Source of the DNA: Paracoccaceae bacterium
GTDB taxonomy: Bacteria; Pseudomonadota; Alphaproteobacteria; Rhodobacterales; Rhodobacteraceae
Assembly: GCA_003447515.1 (NCBI GenBank)
Contig: DLZA01000147.1
Location: 1-14,375 of the forward strand
Direction of reading: 5' to 3'
DNA length: 14,375 bases
The notes under the pieces are model-generated. The model was not told the DNA's origin. It made no database searches and worked only from the letters and a program-made list of their open reading frames with translations. Below are positions 7,174-14,375 of this stretch, in pieces (within the stretch, counting starts at the first letter, position 1; every line of letters starts with the position of its first letter). The translations under genes and the position numbers were made by a program.

Positions 7174-7238
7174 GACTAGCCTCCTTGTCCAAGGCTGCTA
7201 TAACCCGCTGAAATCGGAAATGAAAAGGGGCTAAGCAT
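7174..7238. promoter_or_regulatory. short divergent intergenic region with a hairpin over the chaC ribosome site
   Basis: These 65 bases must hold promoters for chaC (minus) and the DUF2125 gene (plus). AGCCT (7178-7182) pairs with AGGCT (7192-7196), and the nested CCTTG-TC-CAAGG (7183-7194) is a second, competing palindrome. In the chaC leader the first stem would cover part of the AAGGAGG ribosome site. The plus-strand gene has AAAAGGGG (7223-7230) as a ribosome site. No convincing promoter boxes were found. Confidence 0.35.
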
Positions 7239-8261
7239 ATGGTTCGCATCTTCTTTGGTCTTTTGATTGTCATCACTGTTGGATGGTCCGGCTACTGGTT
7301 TGTAGGATCATCTGCGCAGCAATCTAATCTACAGTCATGGCTCGATAACCGCTATCGTGGTAGTTGGGTTGCCAATTACGACGCTCTCGCAGTTAAAGGT
7401 TATCCCAGCCGCTTTGACACCAAAATCACAAACCTTAACCTAACAGATCCAAAGTCAGGCTGGTCATGGAAAATACCGATTTTGCAAGTACTAATGCTCA
7501 GCTATAAACCCAACCATGTGATTGTTGTCCTACCACCAGAACATACTGTGACCACACCAAACGAACGCATCAGAGTGAAATCCAATGTTTTCCGCTCAAG
7601 TATAAAATTTGATACTGACACCAAACTTGCCCTCAACGCGCTGACGAGTGAAATTTCAAACGCTTCGCTGACCTCTACAAATGGCTGGACATCAGAACTC
7701 AAGATGGCAAGGTTGGCTACGCGTAAAACTTTGGGAACAGAAAACTCTCACGATATTTTCTTCCAGGCAGACGCAGTAAAACCCAATCGAATTTTTAGCA
7801 GACTCATCGATCCTTATAACCAATTGCCTAATGTATTTGATACGATGCGCATGGACGTAACCACCGATTTTGATGCTCCTTGGGACCGGAGCGCGATCGA
7901 AAACAAGAAACCAGAACTCACAACAATAAAAATCAGGGATTTGTCTGCCACTTGGGGCAAAATGACTTTTGAAGCCAGAGGCGATATGACCTTTGATATC
8001 AATGGCAATCTCACAGGTAAACTTTCTATTCGTGCGAAAAATTGGAAAAACATGATCACGCTTGGCGTTAGATTGGGCGCAATTCCTGCTGAACTGCAAA
8101 GCACCCTTGAAGGCGGTCTCAGCCTGCTTGCACGCCTATCTGGCAATCCCAATACAATTGACGCGCCATTGTCCTTCAAAAACGGGTTTGCTTCACTCGG
8201 CCCCATCCCAATTGGCCGTGCACCCGCTATTCGCTTCAATCGGCCCGCTAATCTGGAATAA
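7239..8261 (+). CDS. DUF2125 domain-containing envelope protein
   Basis: Protein of 340 residues and unknown function. A hydrophobic N-terminal helix (about 3-22) is either a signal peptide or a membrane anchor, so the rest is likely periplasmic. I assign it to DUF2125 from the block containing VKGYPSRFDTKITNLNL (about 52-68), the following DPKSGWSWKIP and the VLMLSYKPNH segment (84-93), which I recognise as typical of this alphaproteobacterial family. The remainder is rich in short beta-strand-like runs, with the alternating pattern of proteins that carry lipids or line an envelope surface, but this is inference. The gene is a single transcription unit with AAAAGGGG upstream and a possible hairpin just after the stop. 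Family assignment is good; no biochemical role is claimed. Confidence 0.82.
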   Translation: MVRIFFGLLIVITVGWSGYWFVGSSAQQSNLQSWLDNRYRGSWVANYDALAVKGYPSRFDTKITNLNLTDPKSGWSWKIPILQVLMLSYKPNHVIVVLPPEHTVTTPNERIRVKSNVFRSSIKFDTDTKLALNALTSEISNASLTSTNGWTSELKMARLATRKTLGTENSHDIFFQADAVKPNRIFSRLIDPYNQLPNVFDTMRMDVTTDFDAPWDRSAIENKKPELTTIKIRDLSATWGKMTFEARGDMTFDINGNLTGKLSIRAKNWKNMITLGVRLGAIPAELQSTLEGGLSLLARLSGNPNTIDAPLSFKNGFASLGPIPIGRAPAIRFNRPANLE

Positions 8262-8281
8262 AATCATCTACAAACGAGTAA

Positions 8282-8303
8282 GCCTTTTGAATAGTTAAAA
8301 GGC
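8282..8303. terminator. possible weak terminator hairpin after the DUF2125 gene
   Basis: GCCTTTT (8282-8288) and AAAAGGC (8297-8303) form a perfect seven-base stem with an eight-base loop, starting 20 bases after the DUF2125 stop. No T-run follows on either strand, so it is at best a weak intrinsic terminator and may instead protect the 3' end. Confidence 0.35.
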
Positions 8304-8395
8304 CAACTCATGCATCGGTTCTTGCATCTGATTTTCAATTGAGCTCCGCTAATCGCACACACAACAACAGTCTGACTTTATTTTTTAAAAACGTA

Positions 8396-8415
8396 CGATT
8401 AGGAGCGGGCAATCG
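8396..8415 (-). terminator. possible terminator after tyrA
   Basis: On the minus strand a CGATT/AATCG stem with a ten-base G+C-rich loop follows the tyrA stop and is followed, three bases later, by GTTTTT. The stem is only five pairs, so the call is tentative. A related CTAATCG at 8349-8355 could also pair with the CGATTAG at 8396-8402, giving an alternative longer-range fold. Confidence 0.3.
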
Positions 8416-8449
8416 CTGTTTCCCTCAAACCTTCGCTCCAAAGCCACAC

Positions 8450-9373
8450 CTAACGGCTTTTCGTCCCTGCGCGACCAAAGTCATCTGCCGGAGTGTCATG
8501 ACCTGCCTCAATAATGCTCCGTCGAATAGCCCGTGTGCGCGTGAAATGTTCGAATAACTGTTCGCCATCACCGCGACGGATAGCACGTTGCAGATCAAAC
8601 AGCTCTTCGGTGAAGCGCCCCAATATGTCCAGTGTCGCTTCTTTATTGTTCAAAAAGACATCTCGCCACATCGTTGGATCAGACGCTGCAATCCGCGTAA
8701 AATCTCGAAACCCTCCAGTAGAAAACTCAATGACTTCCTTATCGGTCACTCGTTCTAAATCATCTGCGACACCCACCATGGTATAGGCGATCAAATGCGG
8801 CACGTGGCTCGTAACCGACAATACCAGATCATGGCGTTCTGGTTCCATGACATCCACATTCGCACCGAGCTTTTCCCAGAAGGTGCGCAGCTTAGCTACT
8901 TCGTCTTCCGAGGCATCCCCAGCTGGTGTAAGGATCGTCCACTTACCATCAAATAACTCCGCAAAGCCCGCATTTGGACCAGAATTTTCTGTCCCTGCGA
9001 TCGGATGCGCAGGAATAAAATGCACGTCTTTTGGCATATGTATCCCAACCATCTCGATCACTTTGGCCTTCACCGACCCCACATCAGATACTACCGCACC
9101 CGCTTTCAACGATGATACAATCGAGGAGGCGACGTTGCCCATCACGCCCACAGGCACACACAGCACAACTAAATCTGCACCCTCTACAGCCTCTGCAGCT
9201 GTATCAAAAATTTTATCGACCAACCCTAATGAAAGCGCGGTATCCCGCGTCTCGCTCGAACGCGCATGACCGCGGATTTCACCAGACAGCCCTGCCCGTT
9301 TCATTGCCAGCCCAATGGACCCAGCAATCAAGCCCAGCCCAATCAACGCAACCTTGTTATAAATCTGTGTCAT
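8450..9373 (-). CDS. tyrA: prephenate/arogenate dehydrogenase family protein
   Basis: Cytoplasmic enzyme of tyrosine synthesis: oxidative decarboxylation of prephenate or arogenate. The Rossmann dinucleotide motif GLGLIAGSIG is at 12-21 from the chosen start. The strand-2 end reads GHARSS (35-40), with Arg38-Ser39 and no acidic residue, suggesting NADP+ rather than NAD+. The catalytic histidine is His123 in AHPIAGTENSGP, and SVTSHVPH further on is a second conserved block. I chose the ATG at 9373 because it overlaps the hisC stop as ATGA, a typical coupled junction; a GTG three codons upstream (9382) is an alternative. The length of 307 residues is that of a stand-alone dehydrogenase, with no fused chorismate mutase and no evident ACT domain. 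Linkage to a hisC homologue is known for tyrC of Zymomonas mobilis. Prephenate versus arogenate preference cannot be read directly. Confidence 0.93.
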   Translation of the reverse strand: MTQIYNKVALIGLGLIAGSIGLAMKRAGLSGEIRGHARSSETRDTALSLGLVDKIFDTAAEAVEGADLVVLCVPVGVMGNVASSIVSSLKAGAVVSDVGSVKAKVIEMVGIHMPKDVHFIPAHPIAGTENSGPNAGFAELFDGKWTILTPAGDASEDEVAKLRTFWEKLGANVDVMEPERHDLVLSVTSHVPHLIAYTMVGVADDLERVTDKEVIEFSTGGFRDFTRIAASDPTMWRDVFLNNKEATLDILGRFTEELFDLQRAIRRGDGEQLFEHFTRTRAIRRSIIEAGHDTPADDFGRAGTKSR

Positions 9374-10461
9374 GCGACCCACCCGTCTTTAAACTCTCGC
9401 AACACTAAGATCACACGTTCGCAATCTACGCCTTTACCCACTGTAATTCGCAAACATTCCGCCAACCCATAACTTTTTACAGCCCGCACCAAAAATCCTG
9501 CTTCAGCAAGTGCCACATCCGCAGCATCTGCCTCTGCCTCAGACCCAAACCGTGCGAGTACAAAATTCGTTTGGCTCGCATCACAAGCAATTCCAATACT
9601 CAGTAATTTTTCACGCAAAAACTCAGCCCAATGCAAGTTTGTCTTACGGCAATTCGAAGTGTAATTCGTGTCCCGAACCGCTGCTTCACCAGCCGCCAAA
9701 ACTCCTGCATTCACATTGAACGGCCCACGTATTCGATGCAGTGTATTAATAATTTCTGCGGGACCATACCCCCAGCCAAGCCGTAACCCACCAAGTCCAT
9801 AAATCTTTGAAAACGTCCGCGTCATGAACACGTTCTTACGCTTATCAACCAAACCAGCATGCCCATCAAATCCTTCAACAAACTCTGCGTAGGCTCCATC
9901 CAAAACCAACAGCGTGTGATCCGGCAGCCCATCCGCCAACCGCGCCACATCTTTCTCAGAGATCATTGTTCCCGTTGGATTATTCGGGTTTGCAATGAAC
10001 ACAAGTTTAGTGTTTTCATTCGTCGCATTTAACAATGCATCCACATCGGTGCACCGCTCAATCTCTGAAACGGCCACAGGCGTCGCGCCCGCAGCCTGAG
10101 CACACAACTTGTACATCAAAAATCCATGCTCAGTAAATAAAACCTCGTCACCTGCACCAGCATAGGCTTGGCACAACAAAGAAATTAGTTCATCAGATCC
10201 GTTTGAACAAATGACACGCTCTGCGTCGACATTATGCACCTCAGAAATTGCAGTACGCAGCGCTGCGTGATCAGAACATGGATAAATATGCAATTCTCCA
10301 GCAAGGGACTGATATGCCTGCTTCGCATCCTCAGATGCCCCCCAAGGGTTTTCATTGCTCGAAAGCTTCACAGTGTTCGATTGCCCTTGGATGTGGCCCT
10401 TACCACCCTCATAAAGCTGAATACTCATAACGCCTGGCTGTGGTTTGATCCGCGTGGTCAT
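9370..10461 (-). CDS. hisC: histidinol-phosphate/aromatic aminotransferase (PLP, class I/II)
   Basis: PLP-dependent aminotransferase of 363 residues, the normal HisC length. Visible landmarks are LSSNENPWG (33-41) near the N-terminus, ANPNNPTG (157-164), Asp188 and Tyr191 that contact the cofactor, the Schiff-base Lys219 in RTFSKIYGLGGLRLGW, and Arg227. Family members use histidinol phosphate, and many also accept aromatic keto acids or prephenate. Because the next gene is tyrA, joined by a four-base ATGA overlap, the main role here is probably aromatic amino acid transamination, possibly alongside histidine synthesis. It has a fair ribosome site (AAGGA) before the ATG and lies 137 bases downstream of priA on the same strand, so it probably has its own promoter. 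The gene symbol marks the family; substrate preference is inferred from context only. Confidence 0.92.
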   Translation of the reverse strand: MTTRIKPQPGVMSIQLYEGGKGHIQGQSNTVKLSSNENPWGASEDAKQAYQSLAGELHIYPCSDHAALRTAISEVHNVDAERVICSNGSDELISLLCQAYAGAGDEVLFTEHGFLMYKLCAQAAGATPVAVSEIERCTDVDALLNATNENTKLVFIANPNNPTGTMISEKDVARLADGLPDHTLLVLDGAYAEFVEGFDGHAGLVDKRKNVFMTRTFSKIYGLGGLRLGWGYGPAEIINTLHRIRGPFNVNAGVLAAGEAAVRDTNYTSNCRKTNLHWAEFLREKLLSIGIACDASQTNFVLARFGSEAEADAADVALAEAGFLVRAVKSYGLAECLRITVGKGVDCERVILVLREFKDGWVA

Positions 10462-10598
10462 TCAGCTTCCTTCACCGCTTTTCACAACATGTAGCGCTAC
10501 CTGCTGCCCTGATAAAGCGTAAATGCGATCACGCGCCACACTCCTTTTGATTTAGCCAAAAACGTTATGCCAACTTGTGGTGGGTGAAACGTCACGGA
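10462..10598 (-). promoter_or_regulatory. priA-hisC spacer, probable hisC-tyrA promoter and leader region
   Basis: The 137-base gap between the priA stop and the hisC start is long for this tightly packed window, so a hisC promoter probably lies here. I found no clear -35/-10 pair or strong hairpin. A Shine-Dalgarno-like AAAAGGAG precedes a possible 11-codon reading frame starting GTG (MIAFTLYQGSR). It has one Phe and one Tyr, too few to argue for an attenuation leader peptide. Confidence 0.35.
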
Positions 10599-12806
10599 TC
10601 AGTAAAAAGTCTGCGGATCAATATCAATCCTCACACGCACATTCGTGGGTAGATCGACGCTCGCGTACCACGCGGTCAGTGCAGGTTGAATCAAAACTCC
10701 TTTTGACGCTTTTATTAAAATACGTACACGATGCCTCCCTCGAACGCGTGCAATTGGTGCAGGTGCTGGTCCAAAAATTTCGGCGTTGATCCGATGTAAT
10801 GGCTCAGCATTGTGCACCATATAACGCGCTAAATCAGATACCTGGGCCAAATCGGGCCCCGACACAACAACACCCGCCATACGTCCGTAGGGCGGCACAC
10901 CCGCCCTCTCACGTTGGTCTGCTTCCGCAGCCCAAAACTTTTCTTCTTCACCGGAAAGGATCGCCTGAATAACAGGATGCTCCGGCTGTAACGTCTGAAT
11001 AAATGCAGTGCCCTTCTTGTCCACACGACCCGCCCGCCCCGCCACTTGACGGATCAACTGAAACGTACGCTCAGCAGCCCGCAGATCAGAACCTTGCAAA
11101 CCAAGATCTGCGTCAATCACGCCGACGCAGGTCAGTAGCGGAAAATTATGCCCCTTCGCCACCAACTGTGTTCCGATGATGATATCCGCCTCTCCGTTAG
11201 CAATGGATATTATCCGCTCCTTTAAACTCCGGGTAGTCAAATGCATATCGCTCGATAAAACAGAAATCTTTGCGCCTTCAAAACGCATCTCAGCCTCTTC
11301 GGCCAGTCTTTCAATACCTGGTCCAATAGCCGCCAATTTCCCCTCAATGCTACAACTCGGACACGTCTTTACGATCGGCTTCGTCTCACCGCACTGGTGA
11401 CACATCAACCGCCCTTGGAACCGGTGCTCAACCATCCGAGCATCGCAATCTTCACAGCCAATTTGAAACCCACAAGCCCGACATACCGTTACAGGCGCAT
11501 AGCCCCGACGGTTCAAAAACAGCAACGATTGCTCCCCACGTTCCAGCCGTTTAAAAACCTCTCGCGTCAAGGTCTTTGATATCCAACGTCCCGTTTCGAG
11601 CTCGTCTCCACGCAGATCAATCGACTTCATATCCGGCAGTTCGGCTACCCCAAAGCGCTGGGTAAGATCAAGCCTTTCGTATTTTCCCGACTTTGCGTTC
11701 GCCCAACTTTCCAACGACGGTGTCGCAGATGCCAAAACAACAGATGCATCACAAATCGAAGCGCGCAACACTGCCATATCTCGCGCATTGTATAACACCC
11801 CATCATCTTGCTTATACGAGGGGTCATGTTCCTCATCCACCACAATGAGGCCCAAATTTTGAAACGGTAAATATAAAGCCGACCGCGCCCCAACCACCAG
11901 CTGCGCCATGCCCTGACCAACCATGCGCCAGCACCGTCGCCGCTCTGTTGCGGTTATACCAGAATGCCACTCCGCTGGCCGCGCACCAAACCGCTCTTCC
12001 ACACGGTCTAAAAACTCCACCGTCAGAGCAATCTCTGGCAGCAAAACTAACGCCTGCCGCCCTTGTGCAAGACACTCTGATACAGCTTCAAGATAAACCT
12101 CAGTCTTACCGGACCCAGTCACGCCCTTCAACAAAGACGCAGAATAAGACTTTGCAGCGACCTTTCCACGTAAAATCCTGCTGACCCGAGACTGATCGTC
12201 CGTAAGCGCCTTTCCATCCATTGCCACATCCAAAAACGGATAGGCCAAATCACGCGGAGTTTCGTATTCTAACAGTACATTCTGCGCCAACAGCCCTTTG
12301 ACCACAGACGACGTCACTCCTGCCAATTGCGCCAACTCGGACATCGCAAATCGCGACCCATTATGATCTTCTAAAACACCTATCACCTTTCTCCGCGCAG
12401 GCGTCATGCGGTCCGGTACTATATGCCCCAATCCATAAATTTTTCTCATCCCAGGCGGATCCGTCAGACCTGGCGCACGTGTTGCAAGCCGCAACATCGA
12501 AAACATTGCTGTTAACGTGTAATCCCCCACCTTACTCAAAAATAACTGCATTTCTTCACGCATGGGCGGTACATCAATCAAATTAATAATCGAGCGAATC
12601 TTATCAGGATCATAGCCCCCTGCACCTTTGCCCCACACCACACCAATCACTTTTCGTGGCCCCAAAGGCACTGTCACGAAAGCACCCTGAAAGACGCCAC
12701 CCTCAGGCGCCTTGTAATCCAGGAACCGATCCAAAGGCTGCATTGTCAAAACCGCAACCAATTGGCCTGCCTCAAAATGGCTTTGATAAGGAAATTTCTT
12801 CACCAT
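10599..12806 (-). CDS. priA: primosomal protein N', replication restart helicase
   Basis: DNA helicase that recognises stalled forks and D-loops and starts reloading of the replisome. Its 735 residues match the usual length (E. coli about 732). The N-terminal 3'-end-binding domain contains PLDRFLDYKAP (25-35) and GAFVTVPLGPRKVIGVVWG (41-59). A winged-helix region follows at about 115-190. Helicase motifs are Walker A GVTGSGKT (228-235), DEEH (324-327), SATPS (360-364) and QVAGRAGR (587-594). All eight zinc-binding cysteines are present between helicase lobes: 442, 445, 451, 454, 469, 472, 482 and 485. The protein should therefore be fully functional. It is divergent from the transaldolase gene across 97 bases. 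The ribosome site is weak, but no better start is seen in frame. Confidence 0.97.
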   Translation of the reverse strand: MVKKFPYQSHFEAGQLVAVLTMQPLDRFLDYKAPEGGVFQGAFVTVPLGPRKVIGVVWGKGAGGYDPDKIRSIINLIDVPPMREEMQLFLSKVGDYTLTAMFSMLRLATRAPGLTDPPGMRKIYGLGHIVPDRMTPARRKVIGVLEDHNGSRFAMSELAQLAGVTSSVVKGLLAQNVLLEYETPRDLAYPFLDVAMDGKALTDDQSRVSRILRGKVAAKSYSASLLKGVTGSGKTEVYLEAVSECLAQGRQALVLLPEIALTVEFLDRVEERFGARPAEWHSGITATERRRCWRMVGQGMAQLVVGARSALYLPFQNLGLIVVDEEHDPSYKQDDGVLYNARDMAVLRASICDASVVLASATPSLESWANAKSGKYERLDLTQRFGVAELPDMKSIDLRGDELETGRWISKTLTREVFKRLERGEQSLLFLNRRGYAPVTVCRACGFQIGCEDCDARMVEHRFQGRLMCHQCGETKPIVKTCPSCSIEGKLAAIGPGIERLAEEAEMRFEGAKISVLSSDMHLTTRSLKERIISIANGEADIIIGTQLVAKGHNFPLLTCVGVIDADLGLQGSDLRAAERTFQLIRQVAGRAGRVDKKGTAFIQTLQPEHPVIQAILSGEEEKFWAAEADQRERAGVPPYGRMAGVVVSGPDLAQVSDLARYMVHNAEPLHRINAEIFGPAPAPIARVRGRHRVRILIKASKGVLIQPALTAWYASVDLPTNVRVRIDIDPQTFY

Positions 12807-12903
12807 ACTGGGGTTCTCATTTCGGGCACGCTGCTATATGTCCCAAGATGACATTTGCGCTCAGTAGGTGCAAGAAACCAACCGAAACTAAGGATCTTTC
12901 GCC
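12807..12903. promoter_or_regulatory. divergent promoter region between priA and the transaldolase operon
   Basis: These 97 bases separate divergent genes. An AT-rich core GCTATATG (12833-12840) is a possible -10 element, read in either direction. Overlapping its edge, ATGTC (12838-12842) and GACAT (12850-12854) form a short inverted repeat around seven bases, which could be an operator or chance. AAGGA upstream of the ATG at 12904 is the transaldolase ribosome site. Confidence 0.4.
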
Positions 12904-13557
12904 ATGAAATTTTTTGTTGATACCGCAGACGTAGACGCAATCGCGGATTTAAATGACCTTGGGTTTGTTGATGGCGTTACAACCAATCCATCTTTGATTA
13001 TGAAATCAGGACGCGACATCCTCGAGGTAACGAAAGAAATCTGTGATATGATCGAGGGTCCCGTATCTGCCGAAGTGGTTGCGATGGAATACGATGAGAT
13101 GATTAAAGAGGGCCGCAAACTAGCTGAGATTGCAGAAAACATCGCCGTCAAAGTACCGTTAACATGGAGTGGCCTGAAAACCTGCAAAACTCTTTCATCA
13201 GAGGGCAAAATGGTAAATGTAACACTCTGCTTTTCAGCAAACCAAGCACTCTTAGCCGCCAAAGCAGGTGCCTCATTTATTTCCCCATTCATCGGACGTT
13301 TGGACGATATTAACATCGATGGTCTGGAGCTCATAGAAGACATTCGCACAATTTATGACAACTTCGATTTTGAGACAGAAATCCTTGCCGCCTCCATTCG
13401 CACCGTAAACCACATCTCCGATTGTGCTAAAATTGGCGCAGATGTTGTAACTGCGCCACCAAACGTGTTGCAAAACCTTGCAAAACACCCGCTGACCGAT
13501 AAGGGTTTAGATGCATTTATGGAAGATTGGGCAAAAACAGGACAAAAGATTCTGTAG
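12904..13557 (+). CDS. tal: transaldolase of the TalC / fructose-6-phosphate aldolase family
   Basis: Small class I aldolase-fold enzyme of 217 residues, cytoplasmic, central carbon metabolism. TTNPSL (26-31) lies at the end of an early barrel strand, and the Schiff-base Lys83 sits in AVKVPLT, matching Lys85 of E. coli FsaA. Such short proteins are often labelled fructose-6-phosphate aldolase. Two positions argue otherwise: where FsaA has Gln59 this protein has Glu57 (SAEVVA), and where FsaA has Tyr131 it has Phe129 (SPFIGRLD). Glu and Phe are the transaldolase state, so the likely reaction is transfer of dihydroxyacetone in the non-oxidative pentose phosphate pathway. The gene leads a plus-strand operon with DUF484 24 bases downstream, and shares a short divergent region with priA. 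Family membership is firm; the choice of activity rests on two residues and needs an assay. Confidence 0.92.
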   Translation: MKFFVDTADVDAIADLNDLGFVDGVTTNPSLIMKSGRDILEVTKEICDMIEGPVSAEVVAMEYDEMIKEGRKLAEIAENIAVKVPLTWSGLKTCKTLSSEGKMVNVTLCFSANQALLAAKAGASFISPFIGRLDDINIDGLELIEDIRTIYDNFDFETEILAASIRTVNHISDCAKIGADVVTAPPNVLQNLAKHPLTDKGLDAFMEDWAKTGQKIL

Positions 13558-13581
13558 CGCCCGGAGTACAAGGCGTAACGA

Positions 13582-14298
13582 ATGACTGACCATGCAAAAC
13601 CGCAAGACACGATTAGGAAACAGATACTCAACGATCCAAGTCAAGTTTTAGAAGACCAAGCCATTATGCGTGCGCTTATTGAGGCAGATGAAGAAGCCCG
13701 CGGTAAAAACGTGGTTGATCTGCGTACAATCGCTCTTGAACGGCTCGAGGGACGACTAGACCGTCTTGAAGACACGCACCGCCATGTGATCGCTTCGGCC
13801 TATGACAATTTAGCCAGCACGAACCAAATCCACCGCGGAACACTTGCAATTTTAGAGCCAAACACTTTTTCGGAATTCTTAAAACTACTCGAAGGTGAGC
13901 TCGCGGAAATCCTAAACGTGGCCTCGACCCGCTTGGTGCTTGAAAGCCCAACTGCTAAGCCAGAAATGGAAAAGAATCTGCAAAAAGAATTTGGTTCTGG
14001 CGTCTGTTTCTGCACGCCAGGTGCGGTGACTGAATATATCACGCATGGCCGTTCTGCCACGGTGCGTCCCGTGACGCTTCGTGCCATCCAAGATGCAGAT
14101 CCAATCCTGTTTGGCGAAGTTGCACATGAGGTTACTTCAGAAGCGCTCCTTTATCTCGATCTGGGGAAAGGCAATCTCCCTGCCATGGTGGTGCTCGGCT
14201 CTGTGCACACCGAACAATTCGCTCCACAAAAAGGCGCAGATTTGCTGGAATTTTTCGCTAATGCGTTCGAACGCATCTTGCGCCGCTGGCTAAAATAA
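13582..14298 (+). CDS. DUF484 family protein (YigA-like, GAF-type fold)
   Basis: Soluble protein of 238 residues. A mostly helical, charged N-terminal part (about 1-85) includes VVDLRTIALERLEGRLDRLE (44-63), which looks like a coiled coil. The rest (about 86-235) should form the GAF-like domain of DUF484, ending AFERILRRWLK. No catalytic residues can be named. The gene is followed directly by xerC, the stop TAA and start ATG sharing one base, so the two are translationally coupled. The same order occurs in E. coli, where yigA precedes xerC, suggesting an old functional or regulatory link that has not been explained. CGGAG and AAGG upstream of the ATG are possible ribosome sites. Identification is good; function is unknown. 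Confidence 0.88.
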   Translation: MTDHAKPQDTIRKQILNDPSQVLEDQAIMRALIEADEEARGKNVVDLRTIALERLEGRLDRLEDTHRHVIASAYDNLASTNQIHRGTLAILEPNTFSEFLKLLEGELAEILNVASTRLVLESPTAKPEMEKNLQKEFGSGVCFCTPGAVTEYITHGRSATVRPVTLRAIQDADPILFGEVAHEVTSEALLYLDLGKGNLPAMVVLGSVHTEQFAPQKGADLLEFFANAFERILRRWLK

Positions 14299-14375
14299 TG
14301 AACGCTTCAGCTGGGGCATTTGATCTCTTGCAACGCTGGCTTGCTAGCATCACCGCCCTTCAAGGAGCATCCGAC
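14298..14375 (+). CDS. xerC: tyrosine recombinase XerC, 5' part only (cut by window end)
   Basis: Only the first 26 codons are present. The visible part includes LLQRWLASITALQGASD (residues 10-26), which resembles the start of the N-terminal SAM-like core-binding domain of XerC in alphaproteobacteria. The catalytic Arg, His and Tyr residues would lie beyond the window. The start ATG overlaps the DUF484 stop by one base (TAATG). The call rests on this short segment plus the conserved DUF484-xerC gene order. The complete protein would act with XerD to resolve chromosome dimers at dif. Confidence 0.75.
   Translation, partial: MNASAGAFDLLQRWLASITALQGASD

Noticed and set aside
8262-8449. Small gene or RNA between the DUF2125 gene and tyrA
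   Set aside because: The 188 bases show only weak hairpins and AT-rich sequence. No reading frame with a ribosome site and no tRNA-like fold was seen.
9374-9382. GTG start for tyrA at 9382
   Set aside because: It would add only three residues (reading GTG GGT CGC), while the ATG at 9373 forms a classic ATGA overlap with the hisC stop; kept only as an alternative.
10462-10598. Leader peptide controlling hisC-tyrA by attenuation
   Set aside because: The candidate MIAFTLYQGSR has a plausible ribosome site but only one Phe and one Tyr, and I found no terminator/antiterminator pair of hairpins in the gap.

Overview
The window looks like ordinary chromosome from an alphaproteobacterium, most likely a marine Rhodobacterales (Roseobacter-type) bacterium of moderate G+C. 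The clues are the gene content and order: a DUF2125 protein, a hisC-tyrA pair, priA facing a transaldolase/FSA-DUF484-xerC run, and a DinB with a cysteine-rich N-terminal extension. I assign this from remembered family resemblance, not from a database search. I see no insertion sequence, phage gene, CRISPR array, tRNA or rRNA. Coding density is very high and neighbouring genes often touch or overlap by a few bases. Bases 1-43 hold no gene I can recognise.

Layout. (1) 44-1964, plus strand: dinB (translesion DNA polymerase IV), then a glutathione S-transferase-like gene 10 bases later. (2) 1951-5058, minus strand: a two-gene operon for a MotA/TolQ/ExbB-type channel protein and a MotB/OmpA-type partner with an exceptionally long proline-free coiled coil. 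This is the least understood part of the window and the best candidate for an undescribed system. (3) 5212-6639, plus strand, divergent from the motor pair: qmcA-like SPFH protein and its NfeD partner. (4) 6631-7173, minus: a ChaC-type gamma-glutamylcyclotransferase. (5) 7239-8261, plus: a DUF2125 envelope protein of unknown function. (6) 8450-12806, minus: priA, then hisC and tyrA, the last two overlapping by four bases (ATGA). (7) 12904-14375, plus: a TalC/FSA-family transaldolase, a DUF484 protein and the first 26 codons of xerC, which runs off the window.

How the genes work together. DinB, PriA and XerC are DNA maintenance functions: lesion bypass, replication restart and chromosome dimer resolution. 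HisC and TyrA probably carry out the last steps of tyrosine (and perhaps phenylalanine) synthesis, and HisC may also serve histidine synthesis. QmcA and NfeD form a membrane scaffold pair. The motor pair should form an ion-driven stator-like complex anchored to peptidoglycan, but nothing next to it names its cargo. GST and ChaC both belong to glutathione metabolism but lie apart and are probably independent.
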